Notes: generated by a model from the sequence alone, not told the origin. A stretch of DNA of 64,000 nucleotides from Agromyces sp. H66 (GCF_004959775.1 NZ_SJZG01000010.1:77649-141648); one strand, 5' to 3'. Shown: positions 34,254 through 44,388, counted from the stretch's first letter. Numbers and translations: made by a program.

Positions 34254-36143
34254 GTGAGCGTCCCGCCCGCCGATGAGAGCCCGCGCACCGAGCACGCTGC
34301 CGCGCACGAGGCGACCGCCGCGTCCGGCTCGACTGCCGCGTCCGGCTCGAGTGCCGCGACCGGCTCGACCGCCGCGTCTGGCACCTCCAGCGCGGCCCCC
34401 GGCGCGTCCGCCGACTCCGAGCGCTACGTCGTCGGCATCGACTACGGCACGCTCTCGGGCCGCGCCCTCGTGGTGCGCGTGAGCGACGGCGCCGAGCTCG
34501 GCAGCGCCGTGCACGAGTACGAGCACGCCGTCATGGACACGACCCTCACCGCGGGGCCGGCCGCGGCATCCGGAAACCCGGCGAAGCTCGCGCCCGACTG
34601 GGCGCTGCAGGACCCGGCCGACTACGTGAGCGTGCTGAAGCACGCCGTGCCCGCCGCCGTCGAGGCCGCGGGCATCGACCCGGCGCACGTCATCGGCATC
34701 GGCACCGACTTCACCGCCTGCACCATGGTGCCGACGCTCGCCGACGGCACGCCGCTCAGCGACCTCGACGAGTTCGCCGACACCCCGCACGCCTACGTGA
34801 AGCTCTGGAAGCACCACGCCGCCCAGCCGCACGCCGACCGCATCAACGAACTCGCCCACGACCGCCGCGAGCCGTGGATCAACCGCTACGGCGGCCTGAT
34901 CTCCTCGGAGTGGGAGTTCGCCAAGGGCCTCCAGCTCCTCGAGGAGGCGCCCGAGGTCTACGGCCGCATGGAGCGCTGGGTCGAGGCCGCCGACTGGATC
35001 GTCTGGCAGCTCACCGGCCGGTACGTGCGGAACGCCTGCACGGCCGGCTACAAGGGCATCCGCCAGGACGGCCTCTACCCGAGCCGCGAGTTCCTCGAGG
35101 CGCTGAACCCCGGCTTCGGCGGCTTCGTGGCCGAGAAGCTCGACCAGCCCATCGGCGAGCTCGGCGACGCCGCCGGCCGGCTCACCGCCGAGGCCGCGGC
35201 CTGGACCGGGCTGCCCGAGGGCATCGCCGTCGCGGTCGGCAACGTCGACGCGCACGTCACCGCCCCGGCCGCGCAGGCCACCCAGCCCGGCCAGATGGTC
35301 GCGATCATGGGCACGTCGACCTGCCACGTCATGAACGACGACCGGCTCGCCGAGGTGCCGGGCATGTGCGGCGTCGTCGACGGCGGCATCGTCTCGGGGC
35401 TCTACGGCTACGAGGCCGGCCAGTCGGGTGTCGGCGACATCTTCGCCTGGTACGTCGACAACCAGGTGCCCGCCCGGTACTTCGAGGCAGCGGATGCCGC
35501 GGGCCTCAGCGTGCACCAGTACCTCACGAACCTCGCCTACGCCGAGCCCGTCGGCGCGCACGGACTCGTCGCGCTCGACTGGCACTCGGGCAACCGCTCG
35601 GTGCTCGTCGACCACGAGCTCTCGGGGCTCGTGCTCGGCACGACGCTCACCACGCGCCCCGAGCAGGTGTACCGCGCGCTCCTCGAGGCCACGGCCTTCG
35701 GAACGCGCGTGATCGTCGAGACCTTCGCCGAGTCGGGCGTGCCCGTGACCGAGTTCATCGTCGCCGGCGGGCTGCTGAAGAACCCGCAGCTCATGCAGAC
35801 CTACGCCGACGTGCTGCGCCTGCCGATCTCGACCATCGCGAGCGAGCAGGGTCCGGCCCTCGGGTCGGCCATCCACGCCGCGGTCGCCGCGGGCGCCTAC
35901 CCCGACGTGCGCGCCGCGGGTGCGGCCATGGGCGCCGTGAACCGTGGGGTGTACATGCCCGACGAGGCATCCGCTCGGGTCTATGACCGGCTCTACGCCG
36001 AGTACCGGCTGCTGCACGACCTGTTCGGCCGCGGCGGCAACGACGTCATGCGCCGGCTGCGCGCCCTGAAGCGCGAGGCGCACGGCGCGGCCGAGCCCGC
36101 GCCGGCCGAACCGGAGCAGCTCGCCGAGGAGGTCTCGGCATGA
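34254..36143 (+). CDS. araB: L-ribulokinase
   Basis: 629 residues, longer than the usual 550-570. It phosphorylates L-ribulose with ATP in arabinose breakdown. The FGGY kinase core starts at about residue 60 (YVVGIDYGTLSGRALVV, the phosphate-binding DxGT-type loop) and includes GTDFTACTMVP and the second-domain motif EFIVAGGLLKNPQLMQ. The extra N-terminus is an Ala/Ser/Gly/Thr run that contains three 18-base tandem copies. GAAGGAG before the GTG at 34254 argues that this tail is translated. The stop overlaps araD (ATGA). Confidence 0.95.
   Translation: MSVPPADESPRTEHAAAHEATAASGSTAASGSSAATGSTAASGTSSAAPGASADSERYVVGIDYGTLSGRALVVRVSDGAELGSAVHEYEHAVMDTTLTAGPAAASGNPAKLAPDWALQDPADYVSVLKHAVPAAVEAAGIDPAHVIGIGTDFTACTMVPTLADGTPLSDLDEFADTPHAYVKLWKHHAAQPHADRINELAHDRREPWINRYGGLISSEWEFAKGLQLLEEAPEVYGRMERWVEAADWIVWQLTGRYVRNACTAGYKGIRQDGLYPSREFLEALNPGFGGFVAEKLDQPIGELGDAAGRLTAEAAAWTGLPEGIAVAVGNVDAHVTAPAAQATQPGQMVAIMGTSTCHVMNDDRLAEVPGMCGVVDGGIVSGLYGYEAGQSGVGDIFAWYVDNQVPARYFEAADAAGLSVHQYLTNLAYAEPVGAHGLVALDWHSGNRSVLVDHELSGLVLGTTLTTRPEQVYRALLEATAFGTRVIVETFAESGVPVTEFIVAGGLLKNPQLMQTYADVLRLPISTIASEQGPALGSAIHAAVAAGAYPDVRAAGAAMGAVNRGVYMPDEASARVYDRLYAEYRLLHDLFGRGGNDVMRRLRALKREAHGAAEPAPAEPEQLAEEVSA
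34320..34373 (+). repeat. 18-bp in-frame tandem repeat in araB
   Basis: Three copies of an 18-base unit (first GCGTCCGGCTCGACTGCC) with a partial fourth encode ASGSTA, ASGSSA, ATGSTA. The number could change without shifting the frame. Confidence 0.7.
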
Positions 36144-36880
36144 GCAGCTACGGGCCCCAGATCGAGGTCGCGATCGCCCGCGTGCGCGCCGACGTCGCGA
36201 AGCTGCACGCGGAGCTCACCCGCTACGGCCTCGTCGTGTGGACGGGCGGCAACGTCTCGGGCCGGGTGCCCGGGGCAGACCTGTTCGTCATCAAGCCCTC
36301 GGGCGTGAGCTACGACGACCTCGCGCCCGAGAACATGATCCTCTGCGACCTCGACGGCAACGTGATCCCGGGCACGCCGGGCAGCGAGCGTGCGCCGTCC
36401 TCCGACACCGCCGCGCACGCGTACGTGTACCGGAATATGCCCGACGTCGGGGGAGTGGTGCACACGCATTCCACCTACGCGACGGCCTGGGCCGCCCGCG
36501 GCGAGGAGATCCCGTGCGTCATCACGGCGATGGCCGACGAATTCGGCGGGCCGATCCCCGTCGGACCGTTCGCGATCATCGGTGACGACTCGATCGGACG
36601 CGGCATCGTCGAGACCCTCACGGGGCACCGCTCGCGTGCCGTGCTCATGCGCAACCACGGGCCGTTCACGATCGGCGCGAACGCCCGCGACGCGGTGAAG
36701 GCCGCGGTGATGGTCGAGGATGTCGCGCGCACCGTGCACCTCGCCCGCGAGGCCGGGCCGCTCGTGCCGCTGCCGCAGGACGCGATCGACCGGCTCTACG
36801 ACCGCTACCAGAACGTGTACGGGCAGGCGTCGGATGCCCGCCGGACCACCCCCATCACCGAGGAGACGACCGCACGATGA
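36140..36880 (+). CDS. araD: L-ribulose-5-phosphate 4-epimerase
   Basis: 246 residues of the class II aldolase/AraD fold. [21 protein letters not shown] is the substrate-binding start, and the zinc histidines are in [15 protein letters not shown] with a third in RNHGPFTIG. It converts L-ribulose 5-phosphate to D-xylulose 5-phosphate, which enters the pentose phosphate pathway. Both ends overlap their neighbours by four bases (araB before, araA after), so araB-araD-araA is a tightly coupled operon. Confidence 0.96.
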   Translation: MSSYGPQIEVAIARVRADVAKLHAELTRYGLVVWTGGNVSGRVPGADLFVIKPSGVSYDDLAPENMILCDLDGNVIPGTPGSERAPSSDTAAHAYVYRNMPDVGGVVHTHSTYATAWAARGEEIPCVITAMADEFGGPIPVGPFAIIGDDSIGRGIVETLTGHRSRAVLMRNHGPFTIGANARDAVKAAVMVEDVARTVHLAREAGPLVPLPQDAIDRLYDRYQNVYGQASDARRTTPITEETTAR

Positions 36881-38400
36881 GCCGCACCCCGCTCCAGACG
36901 AGCCTCGACGCCGCCGAGGTCTGGTTCCTCACCGGGAGCCAGAACCTCTACGGCGAGGAGACCCTGCGACAGGTCGCAGCCCAGTCGCAGGCGATCGCCG
37001 AACAGCTCGACGCGGCATCCGACGTGCCCGTCAAGGTCGTGTGGAAGCCCGTGCTGAAGGACTCGGACTCGATCCGCCGCACGATGCTCGAGGCCAATGC
37101 GGCCGACGAGGTCATCGGCGTCGTCGCGTGGATGCACACCTTCAGCCCCGCGAAGATGTGGATCGCCGGCCTCGACGCGCTGCAGAAGCCGCTCGCCCAC
37201 CTGCACACGCAGGCGAACGTGGAGCTGCCCTGGGGCGAGATCGACTTCGACTTCATGAACCTCAACCAGGCCGCGCACGGCGACCGCGAGTTCGGGTACA
37301 TCCAGACCCGCCTGGGCGTGCCGCGCAAGACGATCGTCGGCCACGCGAGCGACCCGCGCGTGCAGCGGGAGCTCGGCACGTGGCAGCGCGCGGCGGCCGG
37401 CCTCGCGGCATCCCGTTCACTGAAGCTCGCCCGCTTCGGCGACAACATGCGCTACGTCGCGGTCACCGAGGGCGACAAGACCGAGGCCGAGCTGCGCTTC
37501 GGCGTGCAGGTGAACACGTGGGGCGTGAACGAGCTCGCCGACGCCGTGCACGCGGCATCCGACGCCGACATCGACGTGCTGGTCTCCGAGTACGAGGACC
37601 TCTACGACGTCGTGCCCGCGCTCCGGAAGGGCGGCGACCGGCACGAGAGCCTGCGCTACGGCGCCGCGATCGAGCTCGGCCTGCGCGCGTTCCTCGAGGA
37701 GGGCGGCTTCGGCGCGTTCACCACGAGCTTCGAAGACCTCGGCGCGCTGCGGCAGCTCCCCGGCCTCGCGGTGCAGCGGCTCATGGCCGACGGCTACGGC
37801 TTCGGCGCCGAGGGCGACTGGAAGACCGCCGTGCTCGTGCGCATCGCCAACGTCATGGGCGCGGGCCTGGCCGGCGGCGCCAGCCTCATGGAGGACTACA
37901 CCTACGACCTCACGCCCGGCGACGAGCTGATCCTCGGCGCGCACATGCTCGAGGTGTCGCCGTCGCTCACCACCGCGAAGCCGTCGCTCGAGATCCACCC
38001 GCTCGGCATCGGCGGCAAAGAGGACCCGGTGCGCCTCGTCTTCACCGCCGACCCGGGTCCCGCCGTCGTGGTCGCCATGAGCGACCTGCGCGACCGGTTC
38101 CGCCTCACCGCGAACGTCGTCGAGAACGTCGCGCCGCGGCATCCGTTGCCGAACCTCCCCGTCGGCCGCGCGGTGTGGAAGCCCGCCCCCGACTTCCAGA
38201 CCAGTGCCGCGGCGTGGCTCACGGCCGGCGCCGCCCACCACACCGTCATGTCGACCGCGGTCGGCGTGGACGTGTTCCGCGACTTCGCCGAGATGGCGAA
38301 GGTGGAGCTCCTCGTCATCGACGAGTCGACCACCCTCCCCGACTTCCAGCGCGAGGTGCGCTGGAACCAGGCCTACCACCGCCTCGCGCAGGGCCTGTAG
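36877..38400 (+). CDS. araA: L-arabinose isomerase
   Basis: 507 residues, family length about 500. It turns L-arabinose into L-ribulose using Mn2+, the first step of the pathway. Recognisable runs are [16 protein letters not shown] at the N-terminus, [15 protein letters not shown] and [21 protein letters not shown], with metal-binding Glu and His in the central and C-terminal parts ([35 protein letters not shown]). It is the last gene of araBDA; a terminator-like hairpin follows before the transporter genes. Confidence 0.97.
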   Translation: MSRTPLQTSLDAAEVWFLTGSQNLYGEETLRQVAAQSQAIAEQLDAASDVPVKVVWKPVLKDSDSIRRTMLEANAADEVIGVVAWMHTFSPAKMWIAGLDALQKPLAHLHTQANVELPWGEIDFDFMNLNQAAHGDREFGYIQTRLGVPRKTIVGHASDPRVQRELGTWQRAAAGLAASRSLKLARFGDNMRYVAVTEGDKTEAELRFGVQVNTWGVNELADAVHAASDADIDVLVSEYEDLYDVVPALRKGGDRHESLRYGAAIELGLRAFLEEGGFGAFTTSFEDLGALRQLPGLAVQRLMADGYGFGAEGDWKTAVLVRIANVMGAGLAGGASLMEDYTYDLTPGDELILGAHMLEVSPSLTTAKPSLEIHPLGIGGKEDPVRLVFTADPGPAVVVAMSDLRDRFRLTANVVENVAPRHPLPNLPVGRAVWKPAPDFQTSAAAWLTAGAAHHTVMSTAVGVDVFRDFAEMAKVELLVIDESTTLPDFQREVRWNQAYHRLAQGL

Positions 38401-38407
38401 CCCCGGC

Positions 38408-38485
38408 GGCCGCGAGGCCCGCCACCCACGGCCGGCCGCGAGGCCCGCCACCCCCGGGCGGCCGCGAGGCCCGCCACCCACGGCC
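38408..38485 (+). repeat. 26-bp tandem repeat, three copies, after araA
   Basis: Units at 38408-38433, 38434-38459 and 38460-38485 each begin GGCCGCGAGGCCCGCCACCC and differ only in the last bases. A degenerate fourth begins at 38486. The units touch with no spacers. Confidence 0.75.
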
Positions 38486-38521
38486 GGCCGAACGGCCGAC
38501 CACTCCACAACTCAACAGCTT

Positions 38522-38550
38522 GCGGCATCCGGTACCCCCTCGGATGCCGC
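38522..38550 (+). terminator. hairpin after araA
   Basis: GCGGCATCCG (38522-38531) and CGGATGCCGC (38541-38550) form a perfect 10-bp stem with a nine-base loop, again from the GGATGCC motif. It probably separates araBDA from the transporter genes. Confidence 0.6.
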
Positions 38551-38643
38551 GGGGGATCGGCGTTCATGGACGACGCCCATCCGACGGTCACCACGACAAC
38601 GACGTCCAGACGGACACAGATGGACACAGCGAAAGGAAACACC

Positions 38644-39762
38644 GTGAAGAACACGAAGAAGGTGCTGCTCGCGACGATCGCGGCCGGCTCCATGCTCGCG
38701 CTCAGCGCGTGCGCCGGAACGGGCGCCAGCGGAGAAGGCGGCGGCGACGGCGGCCTCATCGGCGTCGCCATGCCCACCAAGAGCTCGGAGCGCTGGATCC
38801 AGGACGGCGACGCCGTCAAGGAGCAGCTCGAGGAGCAGGGCTTCACCGTCGACCTGCAGTACGCCGAGGACGACATCCCCACCCAGGTCAACCAGATCGA
38901 GAACATGATCACGAAGGGCGCCGAGGCCCTGATCATCGCGTCGATCGACGGCACCACGCTGTCGCAGGTGCTGCAGGACGCGGCCGACGCCGACATCCCC
39001 GTGATCGCGTACGACCGGCTCATCCGCGACTCCGAGAACGTCGACTACTACGCGTCGTTCGACAACTACATCGTCGGCGTGCAGCAGGCCACCTCGCTCC
39101 TCGCGGGCCTCGGGCTGACCGACCTCGACGGTGAGCCTGCGGCGGATGCCCCGGCCGGACCGTTCAACATCGAACTGTTCGCCGGTTCGCCCGACGACAA
39201 CAACGCCACGTTCTTCTGGAACGGCGCCATCGACACCCTGCAGCCGTTCATCGATGAGGGCACGCTCGTGGTGAAGTCGGGCCAGACCGACTTCGAGCAG
39301 GCCGCCATCCTCCGCTGGGACGGCGAGGTCGCGCAGGAGCGCATGGAGAACCTCCTCACCTCGACGTACTCCGACGGCTCGACGGTCAACGCGGTGCTCT
39401 CGCCCTACGACGGCCTGTCGCGCGGCATCATCTCGGCGCTCACCGACGCGGGCTACTCGGTCGGCGAGGGCTGGCCGATCATCTCGGGCCAGGACGCCGA
39501 GCTCGACTCGGTGAAGGCCATCAAGGCTGGCGAGCAGTACTCGACCATCTTCAAGGACACCCGCAACCTCGCCGCGGTGGCCGTCGACATGGCGACCGCC
39601 CTGCTCAACGGTGAGGAGCCCGAGGTCAACAACACGAAGGACTACGACAACGGCGTGAAGGTCGTGCCGTCGTACCTCCTCGAGTCGCAGATCGTGGTCA
39701 CGGACAACATCACCGAGGTCCTCGTCGACAGCGGCTACTGGACCGAAGCGGAGATCGGCTAG
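38644..39762 (+). CDS. chvE: monosaccharide ABC transporter binding lipoprotein, ChvE-like
   Basis: 372 residues. The GTG at 38644 follows AAAGGAAA; the signal peptide ends in the lipobox LALSACAG. The mature part is a periplasmic-binding-protein fold ([59 protein letters not shown]) of the ChvE type, which binds arabinose, galactose, xylose or glucose. Its position after araBDA makes L-arabinose the likely main substrate. ATPase and permease genes follow. A 12-bp stem lies right behind its stop. Confidence 0.92.
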   Translation: MKNTKKVLLATIAAGSMLALSACAGTGASGEGGGDGGLIGVAMPTKSSERWIQDGDAVKEQLEEQGFTVDLQYAEDDIPTQVNQIENMITKGAEALIIASIDGTTLSQVLQDAADADIPVIAYDRLIRDSENVDYYASFDNYIVGVQQATSLLAGLGLTDLDGEPAADAPAGPFNIELFAGSPDDNNATFFWNGAIDTLQPFIDEGTLVVKSGQTDFEQAAILRWDGEVAQERMENLLTSTYSDGSTVNAVLSPYDGLSRGIISALTDAGYSVGEGWPIISGQDAELDSVKAIKAGEQYSTIFKDTRNLAAVAVDMATALLNGEEPEVNNTKDYDNGVKVVPSYLLESQIVVTDNITEVLVDSGYWTEAEIG

Positions 39763-39781
39763 CCGTCGATCGTCGCGACCG

Positions 39782-39812
39782 GCCGGTGGGGGACTACGCT
39801 TCCCCCACCGGC
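39782..39812 (+). terminator. stem-loop between the binding-protein and ATPase genes
   Basis: GCCGGTGGGGGA (39782-39793) pairs perfectly with TCCCCCACCGGC (39801-39812) around a seven-base loop. It holds the same position as the stems at 12135 and 46718. Confidence 0.65.
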
Positions 39813-39891
39813 GGGTCCCGTCACCGGCGGTGAGGTCGCCGGCAAGTCCCGTCACCGGCGGGTCCCGTCACCGGCGGTCAGGACGCCGGCA
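39811..39891 (+). repeat. 48-bp near-perfect repeat before the ATPase gene
   Basis: GCGGGTCCCGTCACCGGCGG begins at 39811 and again at 39859 (period 48), with about 33 of 35 positions matching in the partial second unit. GTCCCGTCACCGGCG occurs three times in all. Confidence 0.7.
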
Positions 39892-39908
39892 ACGAAGCAG
39901 GAGCAAGG

Positions 39909-41438
39909 ATGACCACCAACATTCTCGAGATGCGCGGCATCACGAAGACGTTCCCCGGTGTCAAGGCGCTCGCGAACGTCACCCTGTCGGTCGGACGCGG
40001 CGAGGTGCACGCCATCTGCGGCGAGAACGGCGCCGGCAAGTCCACCCTCATGAAGGTGCTCTCGGGCGTCTATCCGCACGGCACCTACACCGGCGACATC
40101 GTCTTCGAGAACGAGACGGTGGAGTTCAGGGACCTCACCGACAGCGAGGCCAAGGGCATCGTCATCATCCACCAGGAGTTGGCGCTCAGCCCGTACCTGT
40201 CGATCGCCGAGAACATCTTCCTCAACAACGAGTTGAAGGGTCGCGGCGGCCTCATCGACTGGAACAAGACCAACTTCGAGGCATCCAAACTCCTCGCGCG
40301 GGTCGGCCTGCGCGAGAACCCGACGACGAGGATCATGGACATCGGCGTCGGCAAGCAGCAGTTGGTCGAGATCGCGAAGGCGCTCTCGAAGGAGGTGAAG
40401 CTCCTCATCCTCGACGAGCCCACCGCCGCACTCAACGACGAGGACTCCGATCACCTGCTCGACCTGATCCTGCACCTCAAGGAGCAGGGCATCACGTCGA
40501 TCATCATCAGTCACAAGCTGAACGAGATCAAGAAGGTCGCCGATTCGGTGACCGTCATCCGCGACGGCAAGACGATCGAGACGATCGCGAAGCAGGATGT
40601 CACGGAAGACCGCATCATCAAGGACATGGTCGGTCGCGACCTCGAGCACCGCTATCCCGACCACACGCCGCACATCGGCGAGGAGCTGCTCCGGGTCGAG
40701 GACTGGACCGCGCATCACCCGCAGGACACGTCGCGGGTCATGGTCGACCACGTGAACCTGCACGTGCGCGCGGGCGAGATCGTCGGCATCGCGGGCCTCA
40801 TGGGCGCGGGCCGCACCGAGTTCGCGATGAGCCTGTTCGGGCAGTCGTACGGCTCGCGCATCTCGGGCCGCGTGTTCCTGCGCGGCACGGAGATCAAGAC
40901 CCGCACGGTCGCCGAGGCGATCGAGCACGGCATCGCCTACGCCACCGAGGATCGCAAGACCTACGGACTCAACCTCATCGAGGACATCAAGCGCAACATC
41001 TCGATGGCCTCGCTGAAGAAGCTCGAGAAGTACGGCCTCGTGCACGACAACGAGGAGTACGCGGTCGCCAACGAGTACCGCACGTCGATGAACATCAAGG
41101 CGCCGAGCGTGCTCGTGAAGACGGGCAAGCTCTCTGGCGGCAACCAGCAGAAGGTCGTGCTGTCGAAGTGGATCTACTCCGACCCCGAGGTGCTCATCCT
41201 CGACGAGCCCACCCGTGGCATCGACGTCGGTGCGAAGTACGAGATCTACTCGATCATCAACCGCCTCGCGGCGCAGGGGAAGGGCATCATCGTCATCTCG
41301 TCGGAGCTGCCCGAGCTCCTCGGCATCTGCGACCGCGTCTACGCCCTCTCCGAGGGCCGCATCACCGGTGAGCTCCCCGTGGAGGAAGCGACACCCGAGG
41401 CGATGCTCAAGCTCATGACCATGGAGAAGCCCCGCTAG
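39909..41438 (+). CDS. mmsA: monosaccharide ABC transporter ATPase, double cassette
   Basis: 509 residues with two ATPase cassettes, as in RbsA/XylG/MmsA. The first has Walker [10 protein letters not shown] and Walker [12 protein letters not shown]. The second has a degenerate Walker A region ([12 protein letters not shown]) and signature [14 protein letters not shown] with Walker [15 protein letters not shown]. This asymmetry is normal for the family. It powers the permease encoded next. GGAGCAAGG precedes the ATG. Confidence 0.95.
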   Translation: MTTNILEMRGITKTFPGVKALANVTLSVGRGEVHAICGENGAGKSTLMKVLSGVYPHGTYTGDIVFENETVEFRDLTDSEAKGIVIIHQELALSPYLSIAENIFLNNELKGRGGLIDWNKTNFEASKLLARVGLRENPTTRIMDIGVGKQQLVEIAKALSKEVKLLILDEPTAALNDEDSDHLLDLILHLKEQGITSIIISHKLNEIKKVADSVTVIRDGKTIETIAKQDVTEDRIIKDMVGRDLEHRYPDHTPHIGEELLRVEDWTAHHPQDTSRVMVDHVNLHVRAGEIVGIAGLMGAGRTEFAMSLFGQSYGSRISGRVFLRGTEIKTRTVAEAIEHGIAYATEDRKTYGLNLIEDIKRNISMASLKKLEKYGLVHDNEEYAVANEYRTSMNIKAPSVLVKTGKLSGGNQQKVVLSKWIYSDPEVLILDEPTRGIDVGAKYEIYSIINRLAAQGKGIIVISSELPELLGICDRVYALSEGRITGELPVEEATPEAMLKLMTMEKPR

Positions 41439-41480
41439 CGCCGGCGCTGACGGAATCCACCGTTCCCACCAGGAGACACC

Positions 41481-42725
41481 ATGACGAACCCGAACCCACC
41501 GCTCACCGAGGAGACGCACGCCGTCGGCGGCAACATCAACCCGGTGCAGAACCGCTTCACCGACCGCCTGAGCCACGTGCTCGCCGACCTCGGCAAGAAC
41601 GGCATCTTCATCGCGCTCATCGCGGTGGTCGTGCTCTTCTCCATCCTCACCAACGGCATCCTCCTGCGGCCGCAGAACATCTCGAACCTCGTCGTGCAGA
41701 ACGGGTACATCCTCGTGCTCGCGATCGGCATGGTGATGGTCATCATCGCCGGCCACATCGACCTCTCGGTCGGGTCGGTCGCCGCGTTCGTCGGGGCCGT
41801 CTCGGGCGTGTTCGCGGTGCAATGGGGGCTGCCGTGGTGGCTCGCCGTCATCCTCTCGCTCGGCATCGGCGCGCTCGTCGGCGTGTGGCAGGGGTTCTGG
41901 ATCGCCTTCGTCGGCATCCCCGCGTTCATCGTGACCTTGGCGGGCATGCTCATCTTCCGAGGGCTCGCCCTCGTCGTGCTCGGCAACGCGAACATCGGCT
42001 CGTTCCCGGCGGAGTACCGCGCGCTCGGCAACGGCTTCCTCTCCGACGTGTTCGGCGACCTCGAGATCGACCCGCTCACGATCGGCGTCGGCGCGCTCGC
42101 GATCATCGCGCTCGTCGTGCAGCAGGTGCGCACCCGCCGCGGTCGCCAGAAGTACGGGCAGGACGTCGAGCCGATCCTGTGGTTCGTCACCAAGCTCGTG
42201 CTCGTGTCGGCCGCGATCGCCTTCTTCGCCTACTCGCTCGCGTCGTACAAGGGCATCCCGGTGACGCTCATCATCCTCGCCGTGCTGGTGCTCGTGTACG
42301 GCATCGTGATGAACCGCACGGTGTTCGGCCGCCACATCTACGCGATCGGCGGCAACCGGCACGCGGCAGAGCTCTCGGGCATCAAGACGCGTCGCGTCGA
42401 CTTCTGGCTGTTCGTCAACATGGGCGTGCTCGCCGCGCTCGCCGGCCTCATCTTCACCGCGCGACTGAACCTCGCGGGGCCGAAGGCCGGCGACGGCTTC
42501 GAGCTCGAGGCGATCTCGGCGGCGTTCATCGGCGGCGCGGCCGTGCAGGGCGGCGTCGGCACCATCGGCGGCGCGATCATCGGCGGCCTCATCATCGGCG
42601 TGCTGAACAACGGCATGTCGATCCTCGGCATCGGCATCGAGTGGCAGCAGGCCGTGAAGGGCCTCGTGCTGCTCCTCGCAGTGGCGTTCGACGTGTACAA
42701 CAAGCGGCGGTCGGGCGGGCAGTAG
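41481..42725 (+). CDS. mmsB: monosaccharide ABC transporter permease
   Basis: 414 residues, longer than ribose permeases because of an added cytoplasmic stretch of about 50 residues (VRTRRGRQKYGQDVEP) between helices, a feature of the GguB/XylH/MmsB group. Typical runs are GMVMVIIAGHIDLSVGS and YAIGGNRHAAELSGIKTRR. AGGAGACACC precedes the ATG. It is the last gene of the transporter operon; a 14-bp terminator stem and a family A palindrome follow. Confidence 0.95.
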   Translation: MTNPNPPLTEETHAVGGNINPVQNRFTDRLSHVLADLGKNGIFIALIAVVVLFSILTNGILLRPQNISNLVVQNGYILVLAIGMVMVIIAGHIDLSVGSVAAFVGAVSGVFAVQWGLPWWLAVILSLGIGALVGVWQGFWIAFVGIPAFIVTLAGMLIFRGLALVVLGNANIGSFPAEYRALGNGFLSDVFGDLEIDPLTIGVGALAIIALVVQQVRTRRGRQKYGQDVEPILWFVTKLVLVSAAIAFFAYSLASYKGIPVTLIILAVLVLVYGIVMNRTVFGRHIYAIGGNRHAAELSGIKTRRVDFWLFVNMGVLAALAGLIFTARLNLAGPKAGDGFELEAISAAFIGGAAVQGGVGTIGGAIIGGLIIGVLNNGMSILGIGIEWQQAVKGLVLLLAVAFDVYNKRRSGGQ

Positions 42726-42743
42726 GGCGCGGCAGCGTCTCAC

Positions 42744-42780
42744 GGGCGGATGCCGCGGCTTCGGCTCGCGGCATCCGCCC
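42744..42780 (+). terminator. terminator hairpin of the monosaccharide transporter operon
   Basis: GGGCGGATGCCGCG (42744-42757) and CGCGGCATCCGCCC (42767-42780) form a perfect 14-bp stem with a nine-base loop. No U tract. Confidence 0.7.
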
Positions 42781-42794
42781 TCGTGTCACATATT

Positions 42795-42860
42795 GCGGAT
42801 ATACGATCCGGCGCGCCGCGGCGGGGGTCGATTCGCCGGGGTGTCGGATCGTATATCCGC
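42795..42860. repeat. dispersed palindromic element, family A copy 2
   Basis: Arms GCGGATATACGATCCG (42795-42810) and its complement (42845-42860) are identical to those at 32673-32738, again 34 bases apart and again preceded by GTGTCAC. The first nine bases of the centre (GCGCGCCGC) are shared; the rest differs. Confidence 0.85.
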
Positions 42861-42888
42861 AGAAATAGACGGATGCCGCGGGGGTGCG

Positions 42889-43281
42889 TCAGCTCGGCGA
42901 CGCGCCCGCGGCGTAGTCGGGGAGCTGCTGCAGCGTCCAGCGGTTGCCGTCGGGGTCCTTCAGCGTGACGAACCTGCCCCACTCCTGCTCGTCGACGCCC
43001 TCGGCCTCGACGCCCTTGGCACGAAGCTCGGCCAACGCGGCGTCGGCGTCGGGGATCACCACCTGGATCACGTCGAGCGTGCCGGGCTCGACCATGCTGC
43101 CGAGTCCCTTGCCGATGGCGATCGAGCACGCCGAACCGGGCGGAGTGAGCTGCACGAAGCGCAGCCCCTCGTGCACCGTGGTGTCGTGGTCGGCGTTGAA
43201 GCCGAGCTTCTCGATGTAGAACTCCTTCGCGCGGTCGACGTCGGTGACGGGGACGAAGATGAGTTCGATCTTCCAGTCCAT
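42889..43281 (-). CDS. VOC (glyoxalase/bleomycin resistance) family protein
   Basis: 130 residues. Two beta-alpha-beta-beta-beta modules are visible: VPVTDVDRAKEFYIEKLGFN, then the second part ending in VTLKDPDGNRWTLQQLP, which carries the usual metal-ligand or substrate region. GAGGAG seven bases upstream sets the ATG at 43281; the frame itself opens earlier. Many such proteins are annotated as glyoxalases without proof of substrate. It is divergent from the LLM gene. Confidence 0.88.
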   Translation of the reverse strand: MDWKIELIFVPVTDVDRAKEFYIEKLGFNADHDTTVHEGLRFVQLTPPGSACSIAIGKGLGSMVEPGTLDVIQVVIPDADAALAELRAKGVEAEGVDEQEWGRFVTLKDPDGNRWTLQQLPDYAAGASPS

Positions 43282-43418
43282 GGGATGCTCCTCGATACTG
43301 TGTGCGGGCGACCCGGTTCTCGTCGGATCGCGTACTGCCAGCATCCCGCACCATCCGGTCAGTTCCCGTCCGGATGGCGAAATCACCCGGCAACACCATT
43401 CACGCAGACGGAGGCGCC

Positions 43419-44306
43419 ATGGATCTCGGCATCCACTACTGGAATTTCACCCACCCCGACGGCGACGCCGTCATCGCGCCGCACCTCGCCGACACGGCCA
43501 GAGCGGCGGATGACGCGGGGCTCGCGCTCTTCTCCGTCATGGACCACTTCTTCCAGATGGACCAGGTGCGCCCGGCGGAGGAGCCGATGCTCGAGGGGTA
43601 CACGGCGCTCGGCTTCGTCGCCGCGCACACCTCGCGGATCCCGCTCTCGACCGTCGTCACCGGGGTCACGTACCGGCATCCCGGGCTGCTGGCGAAGACC
43701 GTCACCACGCTCGACGTGCTGTCGGGCGGGCGGGCCTGGCTCGGCCTCGGTGCCGCCTGGTACGAGCGCGAGCACGTCGGCCTCGGCGTGCCGTTCCCGT
43801 CGCTGGCCGAGCGGTTCGAGCGCCTCGAGGAGACGCTGCGCATCTGCCTGCAGATGTGGAGCGACGATGACGGCGCGTTCGAAGGCACCCACTACCGGCT
43901 CGGCGAGACCCTCAATCGCTCCCGGCCCCTCGGACGGCCGCACCCGCCGATCCTCATCGGCGGGACCGGCGAGCGGAAGACGCTCCGCCTCGTCGCGAAG
44001 TACGCCGACGTGTGGAATGTCAACGTGACCGAGCCCGACGAGATCCGGCACAAGATCGACGTGCTTCGCGCGCACTGCGAACGCGAGGGCCGCGACATCC
44101 GGGACATCCGCGTCACCGCCCAGGGCGGGCCGCTCGACCCCACGGCAGATCCCGACGCGTTCCTGCGCCACGCCGAGGAGCTCGCGAAGCTGGGCGTGCA
44201 GCACATCCAGGTGCGCGTGCAGCAGCCCGATCCCGTCGGCTTCGTCGGGCGCGTGGCCGACGACGTGCTGCCGCGGCTGCGCGACATCCGACCCGTCGCC
44301 CTGTAG
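43419..44306 (+). CDS. LLM-class (F420-dependent type) oxidoreductase
   Basis: 295 residues, a luciferase-like TIM barrel. LGIHYWNFTHPDGDAVIAPH and LALFSVMDHFFQM at the start, GVTYRHPGLLAKTVTTLDVL and GLGAAWYEREHVGLGVPFP in the middle, and GGTGERKTLRLVAKYADVWN are typical of the F420-using actinobacterial branch. GGAGG before the ATG at 43419 sets the start. It is likely to transfer hydride to or from F420 on an unknown substrate. Confidence 0.9.
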   Translation: MDLGIHYWNFTHPDGDAVIAPHLADTARAADDAGLALFSVMDHFFQMDQVRPAEEPMLEGYTALGFVAAHTSRIPLSTVVTGVTYRHPGLLAKTVTTLDVLSGGRAWLGLGAAWYEREHVGLGVPFPSLAERFERLEETLRICLQMWSDDDGAFEGTHYRLGETLNRSRPLGRPHPPILIGGTGERKTLRLVAKYADVWNVNVTEPDEIRHKIDVLRAHCEREGRDIRDIRVTAQGGPLDPTADPDAFLRHAEELAKLGVQHIQVRVQQPDPVGFVGRVADDVLPRLRDIRPVAL

Positions 44307-44316
44307 CCGGACGGTC

Positions 44317-44388
44317 GCCGGATGTTTCCGCTCGCGCCGGATGTTCCCGGCCCAACAGGCGCACCACGCGCGAACGGAAACATTCGGC
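44317..44388. repeat. inverted repeat between the LLM and HhH-GPD genes
   Basis: GCCGGATGTTTCCGCTCGCGC (44317-44337) pairs with the segment 44368-44388 (GCGCGAACGGAAACATTCGG part) with few mismatches; the loop is 30 bases. It may be the LLM terminator. Confidence 0.5.

Noticed and set aside
38408..38485. CRISPR array
   Set aside because: The 26-base units touch each other with no spacers, and no cas genes are present.
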